A stretch of 64,000 nt of DNA from NCBI GenBank assembly GCA_020736575.1, contig JAGPYM010000002.1, positions 682,001 through 746,000 of the forward strand, in the 5' to 3' direction. The notes beneath the pieces were generated by a model. The model had not been told where the DNA came from, ran no database searches, and saw only the letters and a program-made list of their open reading frames with translations. Positions 12,201-24,774 of the stretch are shown here, piece after piece. The stretch's first letter is position 1, and the number at the start of each line of letters is the position of its first letter. Origin of the DNA: Thelonectria olida. Lineage: Eukaryota > Ascomycota > Sordariomycetes > Hypocreales > Nectriaceae. The position numbers and the translations under genes are program-made.

Positions 12201-13127
12201 GGCCAACGCCTCATGATGCCATGATGCAAGTACGGACAGCCCTCCGGACCGTCACCAACAAGAGCAGCGAATGGCGATGCTGCAAGTCAAGCGGAGGGAG
12301 TGTCATAGCTTGGACTCCAAGAGAGAGAGCCCTCGTCGCATGTGCCTGCATGTGCCCCGTCCTCCTCGATCAAAGCTTGCCCAGCCCATTGAGCCTCCCG
12401 AGGTCCCTGGGGCTCGACCAACGGCAGTTCTGGACCTCCCATTCGCTTCCTCTACCCTAGCACGAGCTTCACTACGTCAATCCTCACTCCTCGGGGAATG
12501 ACATCCCCCTCCATGTCTCTCCGCACACGCCCCCCCTTTCCCCATGGTCCCTCACACACCCAGAGCAAAACGGCAGCCCAAACGAGTCACTCGAGGCAGC
12601 GTCTTGCTTTCTTCCCTCACGGACACAAGCCGTTGCCAACTTGCACTAAAAAGTGGAGGAAAACGAGGGGGACCCAAATTGTCATATGTCGACGGCTTAA
12701 CCTACGGCTAACTGACTTGCTTGCTTCATCCATGGCGAACTCGGCCGGCGGAATCGTCTCGGGTTTCCGCTCTTCCACCTTTCTTTAAATCCTGCCATTC
12801 TTCCCTTTTTCCCTTTCCTCCCCTTCTGCTAGCGAAATCTTCCTCGTTTTTTCTTTTTTACTTTTTTATTTCTGTTCTTCTCTTTGGCTTTCCTCTCCAC
12901 TCAGTCCTCTCGTCGTCGGCCGCTGGTCCTTTCTTCCATTGCTTCACCTCTTCTCGAATCTCCGAACCCCTCCGATACCTCGGTCTTACCCGTGTAAACC
13001 AAACCCCCCCCCCCCCCGACTTGCGAAAACGCGACCTTGAGAAGGGAGAGGAAAGAAGGAGCAAGAGCTTCGGCTAGGAACTAGAATCTCAAACTAAATA
13101 CATTCTCGGAATTCGGGATTGCCCATC
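9267..13127. other. Intergenic: 3' region of sconB and long upstream region of the C4-dicarboxylate carrier
   Basis: Nearly 3.9 kb with no recognisable gene. The right end (about 12780-13127) is strongly pyrimidine-rich, with CT runs and a 14-nt poly-C tract at 13004-13017, typical of a fungal core promoter and 5' leader feeding the gene at 13128. The middle shows no repeats, tRNAs or conserved coding frames that I can identify. Such a long upstream region fits a gene under elaborate carbon-source control, but that is inference. Confidence 0.5.
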
Positions 13128-14372
13128 ATGTCTCGTAACGGTGACGGAAAGAAGCAGCCTCCTTCGGCTGCCACCAACCTCGTCGGTATGTTGTTTTCCG
13201 CGGCCCAATTCGCCCCAATGGCGCTTTTGAATAGTTGCGGGACGCTTTGCGACTCGTTTGGGAGTGTCGATTTCTATGCGCAGAAAGCTAACGCGGCTCT
13301 ACAGCTGGTGGTGGTGCTGGTATGATGGAGGCTCTGGCGTGCCATCCTCTCGGTAAGTCCTCACTCCCCAAAGTGCAAATTCCTACTAGAACACGCTCAA
13401 CTGACATGATTTACCTCAAAAAGACACAATCAAGGTCCGCATGCAGCTTTCCCGGCGTGCGCGCCAGCCCGGCACCCCCAAGCGCGGCTTCATCCAGACG
13501 GGCGCCGCCATTGTCCGCAAGGAAACACCCCTCGGCCTGTACAAGGGCCTCGGCGCCGTGCTGACGGGCATTGTGCCCAAGATGGCCATCCGCTTCACCT
13601 CGTTTGAGTGGTACAAGCAGCTCCTGGCCGACCCCAAGACGGGCGCCGTCTCGGGCCAGGCCACCTTCTTCGCCGGTCTCGCGGCCGGCGTCACCGAGGC
13701 CGTCGCCGTCGTCACCCCCATGGAGGTCATCAAGATCCGCCTGCAGGCGCAGCACCACTCGATGGCCGACCCGCTCGACATCCCCAAGTACCGCAACGCG
13801 GCGCACGCGCTGTACACGGTGGTCAAGGAGGAGGGCTTCGGCGCGCTGTACCGCGGCGTGAGCTTGACGGCGCTGCGCCAGGGCTCCAACCAGGCCGTCA
13901 ACTTCACGGCCTACAGCTACTTCAAGGAGTGGCTCAAGGTGTGGCAGCCGCAGTACGACGGCCAGAACCTGCCCAGCTACCAGACGACCTTGATCGGCCT
14001 CGTCAGCGGCGCCATGGGACCTCTGAGCAACGCCCCGATCGACACCATCAAGACTCGCCTACAGAAGACTCCTGCCGAACCCGGTACCAGCGCCTGGACT
14101 CGAATCACCCGAATCGCCGCCGACATGTTCAAGTGAGTTTTCTTCTCCTCGTCCTCTTCTTCAATGGGGGCATTCCTCAAAAGGGACAATCTCATACTAA
14201 CCTCTGCGCTCTTCACAGGCAAGAAGGATTCCACGCCTTCTACAAGGGCATCACTCCCCGTATCATGCGTGTCGCTCCCGGCCAGGCCGTCACCTTTACC
14301 GTCTACGAGTACCTTAAGGACAAGCTAGAAAGGAGCAACATTTCTGCTTTTGGTGGCACGTTCGAGGAGTAG
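13128..14372 (+). CDS. acuL: Mitochondrial succinate/fumarate carrier (Acr1/Sfc1/AcuL)
   Basis: Inner-membrane carrier that imports cytosolic succinate in exchange for fumarate, needed for growth on acetate or fatty acids when the glyoxylate cycle runs. Four exons, 13128-13185, 13305-13352, 13424-14132 and 14219-14372, all with matching phases, give 322 aa, the length of yeast Sfc1. The three mitochondrial-carrier signatures are visible: PLDTIKVRMQ, PMEVIKIRLQ and PIDTIKTRLQ. Specific stretches such as AGGGAGMMEALACHPL, GLGAVLTGIVPKMAIRFTS and GITPRIMRVAPGQAVTFTVY match the Acr1 subfamily rather than the citrate or other carriers. The large third exon is more GC-rich than its surroundings. 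An in-frame TTG lies upstream, but the ATG at 13128 is the evident start. Confidence 0.95.
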
Positions 14373-14818
14373 ACTAAGCGATGGAAGGTCTAAAAGTGAA
14401 TTCAAGGAAGAAGGAGAGGAGCGCATTCAATTGCTTTCTTGGTGACGGAAGCGATATCGGCTGTAAAACTCGAACTTATACAGCTCTTCAAGAGGCGGAA
14501 TTATAAGGAGGGAGCCATGATGAACGATGAGAGGTGTAGGGGACAACGGTTAGAGAAGGATACCATGCATGGGAGGGCGGTTCTGGGTTCTCTTTGTGCA
14601 TCCACCTTGGGTAAAATACCAGCATTTGCAGCTTTGGACAATTGACTTTTCTTGCATTGGACGCTCGAGGCCCGTCTCTATTCATCTCTTCGTGGCGTGT
14701 CTTTGACTATCAACTGCGCTTTCATCTTTGTTTGCGAGTTCTATGAAGATGTTGTACCTTCGTACGGGTAAGTCTGAGTGTGATGTCTAGCTCGAAGTAC
14801 ATCATGATATCATGGCGT
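14373..14818. other. Convergent 3' intergenic region
   Basis: Lies between the ends of the carrier gene (plus) and twinfilin (minus). It should carry both 3' UTRs. No other feature is visible. Confidence 0.5.
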
Positions 14819-15923
14819 CTATCGGCCAGGTCGCTTCGGCCGGCTGAAGCCTGTTCTGGCTGTCACCTTGGGATGCAAATCATCCAGAACAGTCTGCTCC
14901 GTGATCTCACTGGGTTCCTCCACCTCAAATCGCTTCTCAGTCTTGAGTCCAGCCTCCTTCTCAGCCACTTCCAAGACGGCCCGCTTCATCAGTGGGTACA
15001 GCATTCGGTTCTTGATCGACTTCACTCCACCCGTCACTGGGCAAGTATAGAAGAAGAGGATTGGGCTAGACTCGGTGCCATTGTGCGTATGAGTGAATCG
15101 ATAAAATGTGAAGCGGGGCTCGTCTGTTGAGATAACTTGTGACAGCTCGCCGATGGTGCTCGGGTTTGGCGATTCAGGAACGAGTTCCACCGCCTCGGTG
15201 TCAGGGTTGATTTTCTGCCCACATAGTTAGTTGACAGTTATTGAAAGACCCGAATGCACAATGTTACTTACCAGCATTGCTACGGAACGACCACCCGTTC
15301 CAATATCCTTCAACGCGGAGATGGCGTCCTCCGACACGGGCATGGCTAGACTCTTACTAAGGTGAATCTCCCTCGTTCCAGTGCCTGACCCAGCCTCCTG
15401 CTCGGCTCTCTTGACCTCACCAAGGGTCTGTTCCTCCTCAGTCAGGGGCGCATCGAGCTTGGTATGAGCATCATGCTTCTCGAAGCCTTTGGCGGTGAGC
15501 TCCGCGGCCGTTGTCACGAAGATGGTCTCACGGAAATGCTCGGTTCCAAGCTCTCTGACGAATGTAAGGCGAGTAGATGCGAAAAGCATCTTCTGACGGA
15601 CACGCGCTCCATCGGGGACGTAGGTGACGGCAAGGAATTTGGGAGCCGAATCGAACCGGCGGAGGATGATGTAGAGGGCGGCATCAGGCTTGATGTGGGG
15701 TTCGAGGCCCGTGAGGTTATCGGCAAAAGACGAGGACGAGGAGGGAATCGTGGCAACGGGCACCAGTGCTTCCTTTTCAATAGTCGCAAGGAGTCCGAAG
15801 GTGTCGTTCGACGACAACAACGAATTGAACTCGGCCTGGAGCTCCTGAGAAGCTGCTATTGTTAGCTCCCGTATCCCCGACGTCTCAGGGCTGTCGACTC
15901 TAACCTGAAATTCCGGACTGCAT
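14819..15923 (-). CDS. TWF1: Twinfilin (two ADF-homology domains)
   Basis: Actin-monomer-binding protein of the ADF/cofilin superfamily that sequesters ADP-actin and acts with capping protein at cortical actin. Exons 15923-15905 (only 19 nt), 15855-15272 and 15214-14819 give 332 aa with consistent phases (1, then 0). The N-terminus MQSGISAASQELQAEFNSLL opens the first ADF-H domain (about residues 1-140). After a Glu/Thr-rich linker a second ADF-H domain spans about residues 180-310. The tail is basic (SRPKRPGR), as expected for the capping-protein and phosphoinositide binding end of twinfilins. The family is a good match in length, start and double-domain layout. Confidence 0.92.
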
Positions 15924-16518
15924 CGTGTCTGTGTTTCCCGACGATTGAGAATACGTTAGATGGACAGAGAGTCCAAGTCTCCTGAGCGTCAACTCAAAGA
16001 TAGTCGGGTGTCGGTGACGTTCGGCGATGTTGATGTTGGGTGTAAGTACGAACACCTACCCCGCCACCTTCCGCTGAGACGGTTCCAAGCTCCTTGTGGA
16101 CCCGACCCTCCTCCTGACTCCTGAACCATGACGTGAGCTTACCTTACTTACCCTACACTGTTTGACTTTAACAAAATTGGTAGGTTCTTGATGCATCCGA
16201 AGTGGTAATGGAAAGCATTGTTTGCCTAATTGCTTTTCTTGGTGTCGTTTGAGCTGTTTGTGTGCGATTGGAGGATCTTCATTACCACGAGTCAAGGTCT
16301 TTTAAGACTCAACGACATCACCTATTCAATCAAAAGATATCTCAGCCACCCATGTCAGAAAATGAAACTCAATTTCACCTTCTAACAGTGCTACATTATC
16401 ACCAGCGTCTAAGACAAGAGTGCAAATGCCCCCATACACCTAGTCAGATGCTACCTCGAACTAGCCTCTTGACCTCTACTATCCCACGTTGAGCTTTCCG
16501 TGTCCCAGGATCTAGGTT
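15924..16518. other. Intergenic: twinfilin promoter region and 3' flank of the WSC gene
   Basis: About 600 nt between two minus-strand genes. It must contain the twinfilin promoter. No further coding or RNA feature is seen. Confidence 0.5.
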
Positions 16519-17576
16519 CTAGAACATCATAGCTGCTATGAAGAGTACCCCCCAAAAAATTGTAAGAAACCCGGGTTCGACTTGGTTTGAGTCAGAAACA
16601 GTGACTTGGGAAGGAACAAGCGGATCGCTTCCAGGAGTTGGGACCGTAGAAGGCTCTGGCCACCACGCCTCCCCTGAAGGAGGATCTGATGAGGTGGTCT
16701 CTGCAGGAATGATGGGACCTGATATTGGGGGAACCTGGGTGTTCGGTGGGACGTTTGGTATCTGGGTTGTAGGCTCTGAAGTTGAAACGGTCGAAGGTAA
16801 GCTTGAGGATGCCGAGGGAACTGTCGTGGAATCGACCACGGGAGATGGACCTAGAACTGGTGGCGGATCTATGGGCGATGTACTCGAGGATGGCTTGGAG
16901 GAGAGTGTTGTGGGATTCGACACGCTCGAAATCGGGACTTCCGAAGAGCTCTGTTCTGAGCTGGATGGAGGAACCACTGGAACCGTGGGCACAGGGCCTT
17001 CTGGAATAGATGTTGGTGGCGGAGCTTGTGGGGGATCTGCTGGAGGATTCAGAGAAGCTGTTGCGGTGGCTCCAATGGTACTTGGTGATGCGACCTCAGG
17101 GGGTGGTGGTGGAGGACCGACCAGGCTGCTGGTCGCAGTGACCGGCTCCTCGCTCGATATTAAGACTGGGTTGATGACAAAGACATTGGAAACGTTGGGA
17201 GGTTCTTCGGGGCAGAGGCCTCCGCACATTGGAGAGTTTGGGTCTTCGGTGCATGGGTTATCGCACTTCTTCTCGTCGAGTGAAACGATGGCCTTTGCGT
17301 CGTCACCGCAACGGCACGCACTGCAACAAGTTAGCCAAGTAATGGTATGCAGGAAAGAAACACCAACTCTGGGGATATAGCGGCAAACATGTGGCCTGCG
17401 CAAGTTTCCTTGCAAACATCTGGCGTGAGCTGACCAGGTGGGAACCTGATCGGTTCCCCGAAGCCAGTGGGATCAACTGAGGCACAGCCCCAGTAGGTAA
17501 AGGAATCACTGCTATAAGAAGCTTGTGTAGAGACTCCGGCAATGCCTAAGATGGCAATAACGAGAATGAGAATCAT
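16519..17576 (-). CDS. WSC-domain cell-surface protein with Ser/Pro-rich stalk and GPI-type tail
   Basis: Predicted wall-associated or plasma-membrane surface protein, 336 aa. Exons 17576-17368 and 17320-16519 join in phase 2 (donor GTTGGT, acceptor TTGCAG). A signal peptide (MILILVIAILGIAGVSTQAS) is followed by one WSC domain at about residues 28-100: YWGCASVDPTGFGEP, the DVCKETC pair, then DACRCGDD and further cysteines up to about residue 105. The rest is a long low-complexity stalk of Ser, Thr, Pro and Val, a likely target for O-mannosylation. The C-terminus ends in a short hydrophobic stretch (FLTIFWGVLFIAAMMF) with no cytoplasmic tail, which fits a GPI-attachment signal better than a Wsc1-type sensor. 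No enzymatic domain is present. Role in wall sensing or carbohydrate binding is inferred from the WSC fold. Confidence 0.85.
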
Positions 17577-18283
17577 TTTTCCAGTACCGGGGGGTTAAAG
17601 GACTGGGCGAGGGTAGAACAAAAGTGATTATAAGTTCTTGAGTGTGATGTGATGAAGAAGCACTCTGGAGCCAAGGTGAAAATGGGGAGATGACAGAGGA
17701 GAGAAGAACAGAAACTGGCAACAGTATCGGGAAGGAGCATCATGGCTATGATGGTAAGAATTGTTGTCTCATGTCTGTAAGGAAGCCTCCTCCACCCCCT
17801 TCCTTCCCCAAGTTTATGATCATGACATAGGACGACAAGAGGGGAGGTGGGTCGAGTTCACGGTTGAAGGAAAGAGCAATTGTTTTTCTGGAATTGACGA
17901 AAGATTGAATTAATGAGAAACATGAATATGCGATGTGCTCCAAAAAGATAGTATAGAGATTGAGAAACTTGAGAAGCTAATTGAGAAGATGCCAATCAAT
18001 CGCTCTAGTGATGACTTGCATCCTGTGGGGAAGTGGAACTATGTACGCTGAGAAGATCGAGTTCACCGAAGACGTTGGGCTCGGTGAGACTCGGTGAGCA
18101 CTGACCAATGAAACTTACCTGCAAGGATGAGACCCCATTTTTGAGCGCACTGACCAGCCCACAGAATGGGAGGGTTTGAAAACCCCAATTTAGCGACCCT
18201 CCTTCAATTGCTAAATCCTCAAAACTTCTATCGAGCCTCACTCAGTATCATCTCCGTCAACCACGTAGTGCACCACCGTCAAA
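17577..18283. other. Divergent promoter region, WSC gene and rps7
   Basis: About 700 nt between the divergently transcribed WSC gene (minus) and the ribosomal protein gene (plus). Both promoters must lie here. I see no separate gene. Confidence 0.55.
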
Positions 18284-19200
18284 ATGAGCGCCCAGGCCCT
18301 GAACAAGATCGCCCCCAACAGCCCTTCGCGGCAGAACCCCTCCGAGCTTGAGCAGAACATTGCTCAGGCTCTCTACGATCTCGAGACCAACACTGCCGAC
18401 CTCAAGGTTGCCCTGCGACCTCTGCAGCTCGTCTCTGCCCGCGAGGTGAGAACACCATGAACAATCTTTCCTCCGAACGACTAGGTTCTTCGACATCCTG
18501 TTCCCAAAGCTATTGCGATGGCCTCCACTTCGCCCCCGATGCGCCACACTTGTTCGATTCGAGAGAATTGATATTCCCCCATTTGTGGTCCGGGGCGGGC
18601 GTGCCAGCCGGAGTATAATTGACTTCTGTGGAACAGGACGGGAAGCGGTCCAAGGTTTTGTCCTGGAGCTCGCATGCTGACTTTGGATCTTGATTAGATC
18701 GAGGTTGGCCACGGCAAGAAGGCTATTGTCATCTTTGTCCCCGTCCCTTCCCTGCAGGGTTTCCACCGTGTTCAGCAGCGGTAAGCAATTCACCCTGGAA
18801 ACGCTCACGATCAGAATCTAACATCCAAACCAGCCTGACCCGTGAGCTCGAGAAGAAGTTCTCTGACCGCCACGTCCTCATCCTCGCCTCGCGCCGCATC
18901 CTGCCCCGCCCCAAGCGCTCCGCCCGCTCGCGCAACACCCAGAAGCAGAAGCGACCCCGTTCGCGAACCCTCACTGCTGTCCACGACGCTATCCTCGAGG
19001 ATCTCACCTACCCCGTTGAGATTGTCGGCAAGCGCACCCGCACCAAGGAGGACGGCTCCAAGACCCTTAAGGTCATCCTCGACGAGAAGGAGCGTGGTGG
19101 TGTTGACTACCGCCTCGACACCTACTCCGAGGTCTACCGCCGCCTCACCGGCCGCAACGTCCACTTCGAGTTCCCCCAGTCTAGCTCTACTGAGTTTTAA
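18284..19200 (+). CDS. rps7: 40S ribosomal protein eS7
   Basis: Structural protein of the small ribosomal subunit. Exons 18284-18445, 18698-18780 and 18834-19200 give 203 aa, the normal length for fungal eS7, with phases 0 and 2. Characteristic pieces are [35 protein letters not shown] and [20 protein letters not shown], followed by the basic [20 protein letters not shown], then [18 protein letters not shown] and the C-terminal [15 protein letters not shown]. The first intron (252 nt) is much longer than others in the window, a usual trait of fungal ribosomal protein genes. Codon use is strongly biased to C/G-ending optimal codons, as expected for high expression. Confidence 0.97.
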
Positions 19201-19427
19201 AAAGGGAATTTGTGACGAATATTTCAGGGCTGGGAGTGCATTTTCACATCATTGGTTGGTCAAAAAAGGGCTCGGCGTCGTTAAGAGCGTAGCTTGATAA
19301 ATGGTACAAGCTGCTTCATGATTTGACAAGACAAGACAACTCGAACACTTCTCGTCCATGACTCGTTCATCCATTCTTGGGTATCTTGATATCTGCCGTT
19401 TGCAATGTGCCCCATGTATCTGTATGT

Positions 19428-21163
19428 CTAATCGTGACTGATGCGACCAACTCCAAGCACACACCAGTATGCCAGTTCCCTCTTCTCCTTACCCTCCTTG
19501 TCCTTGCCGAGGGAGCTTCCGACATCCTGCTGTGCGTCGACCTCCCACTCCATCCTCACAAACATGGGTATCTCCAAAATGTCCTCATCCTCTTTCAGAG
19601 GCCCCTTGTCCGCCTGCCCAGGCGGCTGATTCTCCGGTCGCAGTGATGGTGGAACGACTTCTAATATGATGCTCACCCAATTCCGACCTCGCTCCCAGAT
19701 CTTGCCAGCCTCAAGCTGGCCATTGCTTTCTTCGCCCTTGCGTCGCCGGTCTCGCCCATCGTCCTTTAGCGCATCGTCCCACATGTCCGTGTTTGCATCT
19801 ACCTCAAACTGCGGACACAAGACGGTGACCTTGCTCGAGAACCTGCCCGGTGTGGTGTAGGGTGTGGCGAGAGTGACTTTGATGTTATCGAAGAGGGGGT
19901 TCTTGAATGTGAGGATGTAGTGGTAGGGCTTGAGAGGGTCGAGGGGCGGTTCTTCCTGAAACTGCGGTCGGTGTGTTGTGGGCACGGGAGGAATCGTGGG
20001 ATGGAGAGCGCGGATCGTGATGTTGGGGATGTAGGATTTGGCGACGAGCCGGATCTTGAACCGCGTGGATTGCACCTTATTCTCAGGTTTGGAGATGATG
20101 TGTCGGCAGACGGAACATCGCTTGGATCGTTTCGTGCGGAGGAGGTATGGTATCGGCCGTAGCTGATCTTGGAAGCGAACAGCTTCTGACTGCTCGACGT
20201 TCTGCTGTGTTGAGACCGTTTCATCCCAGCCACCCTGCTGAAGTTTCTTGATGGCTGCAGACTCGTCTAGGTCAGCGACCTTGAGGCCCTCCTCCGTTGT
20301 CAATGCCTCCCTCATTACGTCCGGGTGACCTTGTCGCTTGCGGCCGGAATGGCCATGGCCCGTATACAAGGACATGATGCGAGTAAGAGCCGCAGGAGAG
20401 GAGAAGCCAATGCTGTCAAATTGCATGTTGCTGAGCGAGGCATTTGCATCAGCAAGCTGTGTCTGGTAGAAGGACTTCAATGTCGAGAATTGCAAGTCCG
20501 AGTCGAGCTGGTCGTCTGGGATCGGGGGATCTTCCGGATTCTCCTTGCGCCTCTCCTTGAGCTCCTTTGCCGTGAGCTTTCGTTCGCCGCCATTGTTGAT
20601 CTTGGAGAGCTGGGAGTGGATGCCACTGGGTCTGTCGAATTCGATGCCAACGTCGGATGACGTCCAGTTGCAGTACGGACAGAAGAGACCGTAGGTATGG
20701 CTCATGGTGCCTTCGCTTGACAGATGACTGGCATCTTGAGATGGCCCGAGGGAGATGGATTGGAGAGGAGCGATGCAGACGGGGCATTGGAAGCAGCTTC
20801 TGGTACATCTGCAAAAAGCACATGTGTTAGACGGCGAGGGGACGAGAAAAGTTGTTTGTCGTTTATTTACCTATTTCCTTCACTCCTTAGGTTGCTGCTA
20901 GGAACCTCAAAGAGGCAGTGTGGGCAATAGTATGTGACCACTTCCTCGTTGACACATCGTGGGCATCGGATCTGCTGGCAATCTTCGCAGTAAAGGAGGT
21001 ATTCGAGAGGATAGAGGCTGTAGTTTGATCGAGGGGCACGCGGGTCGAAGGAGGGCTCGTCGTCCTCGACGGTTTCAAGCGAGTCTGGGTTGTCCGCAAG
21101 ATCAACGGGCGAGGCTTCGGAGCAGGGACATTGAATGTACGTGTAAGGGATGACGGGCGCCAT
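19428..21163 (-). CDS. Dynactin subunit 4 (p62), RO-2-like
   Basis: Pointed-end component of the dynactin complex, which links cytoplasmic dynein to cargo and is needed for nuclear distribution in hyphae (ro-2 in Neurospora). Exons 21163-20871 and 20808-19428 join in phase 2 and give 557 aa. The N-terminus (MAPVIPYTYIQCPC) leads into a cysteine-rich zinc-binding region: YCEDCQQIRCPRCVNEE, YYCPHC, then CFQCPVC and FCPYCNW after the intron. A further pair, RCSVCRHI, lies mid-protein. The C-terminal half has the FKIRLVAKSYIPNITI and HYILTFKNPLFDNIKVTLAT segments of the p62 beta-sandwich. Upstream in-frame codons exist, but MAPVIPYTYIQCPC is the usual fungal start. It converges on rps7, with only 227 nt between the stops. 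Confidence 0.92.
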
Positions 21164-24100
21164 CGCAGCGGTGTTGGGCGCTGTTTCGAAGGCTCGACAA
21201 CAGTACAACAACACGACGAGCTAAGTCACCCACCCATCTCGAAATTGTCCGAATCTGGCTTGGTGGGGCCACGGTGAGGCCCGGTGAGTCTCCAGTCAGG
21301 TGACTTCGAGCTCTGTCTCACCTTGGGCCATGGAAGCTGTTTTCCCGATTTGGACAAAGAACGGTGCACATCACAAGATGACCTCTTTTTGACATAAATA
21401 TGCAGTGTAATTACTTTGCGAAGGCCACATGATGTCATTAGTAACGTTGCTCAAGGACAACGGATGTCGCCTTTTCTATCGCCTAGGTTCATGATTATCT
21501 GTCTCCGTGGGGACGCAGCTCGGTGAAAGTCAACAAGTACGACTTCGCCAAAAGGACCACGGGAACAAGGGCCGGGGTTGATGCCAAACGGAATCTCTGG
21601 AATTGGGAAATGGGGTCACATGGTCAAATGTCGAAAAAGCATGAATGCGAAATGCCATCTTGGGTTGAGAGTCATTTGTCTTACAAGCGAGGGACTGGCC
21701 ACGCAGGCGATTTCGCTCAGTCACTGCGGACACGGCAAAGTTGCCTGGTTGCCAGCCCCGTAATAGAGAGGCCATTCCGAGTAAAAAGCACAACTGTCAG
21801 CGTGCCAAGTGCACATTCGGGTGGGAATGTCTCGGACGCATTCCACGACTCCCACGAACACCGACAAGTGACTTGGCTTACCGGGAGATGGAGAGCGGGC
21901 CACGACCGTTGCTCAGGTCGCCAGAGTTCAGTGGCGTTTGGTGGGGGAAACCTTCGCCCGAAATAATTATCTGGGGCCCCGAGGACGTTTGTGGATGGCT
22001 GTGGTGAAACAGGGTCCAGGCGAGCAGTTGCTAACTTCTCGGAATAACGACATTGATGAAGGGACTACGTGGGCAGTTGTGGTTGTGGCTAGGTGAGACT
22101 TGAGTGACTCAAAGAGGATAGCTGTCGGGTTAGCAGGCTTAATTCGGTGATACCTAGGGAAGATAGAGAGAGGTCTGAGGATGGACGTGTGAATTCTTGA
22201 GTCTACTCCGTACAAACCTAGCCAATTGCGACTGTGTAGTTGTTCGAACAGATAACATAACCTCCGCACATCACGAATAGTCCGGACACCTGCACGACAT
22301 TTGCGGGGGCGATGGCCTCTCAGGTCGCCTCTCCCAGAGGCCAATCCCAAGCACCTGGGAACAGAGCGTTGGATGACAAGACTCTGACCAACGAGCGCGT
22401 CATCGACCTCACAATCGCCTCACAACCATGAGCGTGGAAGCTGAAGCCGGCTGTGTCGATAGTCAGGTCTGAGTGCAACTAACAGCTGAACTAATGTTAG
22501 CTGAGCTGGCGGCTGGGCTCTAAGCTTGGTCCCCGAGCTCTGGACCACACTTGGCCCAAGCCATCCGCCGGAGAGAAATTAATTATAAGAAACGGTGTTG
22601 GCGCGGTTATTGGCAGAGATTATCGAAAGGGCACGCTTTTCTTGGACGAGTGAGAAAAGAGATTGAGCACGCAATTCCTCCTTGTCTGACCTCGGACGTC
22701 CAGATTAGAAATCCTTTTGTGTTGGGAAAACCTGAAATGTCAAAAGCTTCATGCAAGCTACTGCAATAAACAACGACGATCCTTCAAGCTGGGTGCGTGG
22801 GTGGCTGGCTGGCCGTGTCGAGCGTGAATCCTTGTTCCGTCGGTGGGCTGCTTGATCAATCAGCTGGAAAAAGACCCGCTGCCGATTTGATGCCAGATCT
22901 AATGTCACGTCAACACCGATGGGCCCTGCTCCAGAGGGGAGTTCGTTTCATTTAGAAAGGTGATGTGCAATGACAACGGGGGGAATGAATGGTGGGAATT
23001 TCAAAGTGAGACTTTGCGGCGAAATTACGGCCAGCAGAACCTGACATGACTTTCACTTTGGGGCAAAAACCTTGGCTGCCTCTAGATGTGGTGTTTATTA
23101 CTTGTTTACAAAGCTTCAGCTCGTCGCGTACAGCGATTCTTTACTGCATACGGTTGGCGATGGAGCCTCTTGTTGTGTGACGACGTGGGATGTTGCAGTA
23201 GTCCAACAACAAGGATTCGCGCAGACCGCCTGCGCACTCAACAAATCATCCAGGTTGGAAGTGCCGAAGGTTGAGCGGTGGTGGCGGTGGTGTTGTGCTT
23301 GGTTGTCAGCTCTATCGACAGCCACTCATCCATATGGATCTCGTTATGCCCGGCACTGGATGTGGGTAGCCGGTACGATGCCGTGTAGGAGGACGATGTT
23401 TCAGGGATTCCATTCCCAAAAGCAAAGAGGAGCATCGTCGGATTTCAGAGCGGAGATGTTCGCGTGGTTAGGCCATCTTCTTTTCTTCCGGAGCATTTCG
23501 TAGTGGTATGGGGCGAGGAGGAGACAGAAAACCAGGAAAGCAAAAGGTCAATATTGGCGTGTTGTGTCGATCCCAACTCCCCTCCGCTACCCCATCTGTC
23601 ATTCTCATGTTATCCTGTCGATCATCTTACGCGTAGCGATATTTGAACTTACGGACTGGCCGATCTTCAAGCCTCGAATTGCCAGCTCACAACTGCAAAA
23701 GACGCTGCGACCCCAACTGCCACTGCCCCTCATACCCCGACCGCCTGGATGAGCGATGATGGATGGCTTGCTGGCTTGCAGGCACAGGCGGGACGGGGCC
23801 TGCGCTAAGACCGGTGGCTTGAGGAGATGGTCTCACAGCGTGGCCTGCAAGTGAATTGAATTCCGACCGTCGGGGGGCCGATGCTAAGGATGTTCCAATG
23901 CTTTAGCTTGAAGCTTGCGGTAAGAGGAGAGGTAACTTTGGTAACTAGCGAATCGTGCCTTGCTTGTTTGGCTGGGAATGAGAGGGCCCCCGGGGATATG
24001 TTCCTTGGTGTTGTTGTGTCCGGGGGTGGTTGAGGAGGGGGGGCTGTCTAAATTGAAGTTGGCCGGCTGGGCAAAGCTGGGCTCGATCCGCCTCCGGATA

Positions 24101-24774
24101 GAAGCGACGCAATATTAACATGGGATGTCCCCTGACGAGGTCTGTGGCGATCTCGCGTTTCGAGACCTTTTCTCTTCTGCCCTGTCCTTGACCTTGCTCT
24201 CTTTTTTTTCGACCCAGCTTTCTTCCAAGCGGGAATCCTTGTTTCTGCCGCAGGAATCGAGAGACAGAGACAAGAGAGAGAAGAGAGATTGTATGTGTGT
24301 GTGCGTGTGGCAGCTCGTTGCCCAAGATGCAGACCTTCTCCTTTTCTTTGTGAAAACATTCCCACCACGTCTGTTGGACTGAGGAGGGGGACAACTGCTC
24401 TGCTCTGGCTGACGTCTTTCCTGTCTGATCTCTCCAGAGGTCGATATTCAGGAGGCGACGGGAGCGGGAGCTTTGAGGGTCCCATTGGGCGACGACTGAG
24501 CAGACCTTCAGCCAACGGCATCCCCTCGAAGCATTGGCAGCTGCCATCGGCATTGGGCCCGTCATATCCATTGCGTGCCGTACTGGTTGCGGCAGTTGCT
24601 TTTGAACTGCTTCTTTCTTTTACCTTCTTTCCTATCTTTCCCCCTCTTTCTTCGCGTTGCTTCAAGATTTCGAACTCCAGGGGCACCACCACATCACACA
24701 GGCCTTAGCGGCCATATCAGAGCCTTCTCCAGTTCGCACTGGATATAGCCTCACCCGCCACCAACTTCGTTTCA
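21164..24774. other. Long intergenic region between dynactin p62 and the next gene
   Basis: About 3.6 kb containing divergent promoters. The right end (about 24590-24700) is pyrimidine-rich and is probably the leader of the gene starting at 24775. Open frames in between have no recognisable motifs, show poor codon patterns and overlap each other on both strands, so none is annotated. No tRNA or repeat was found. Confidence 0.5.

Noticed and set aside
16538..17380. 280-aa plus-strand Gly/Glu-rich frame
   Set aside because: Antisense of the Ser/Pro-rich stalk of the WSC protein, which has a signal peptide and WSC cysteines.
23945..24692. Two overlapping minus-strand frames of 208 and 214 aa
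   Set aside because: Antisense of a pyrimidine-rich promoter; charged low-complexity translation without motifs.
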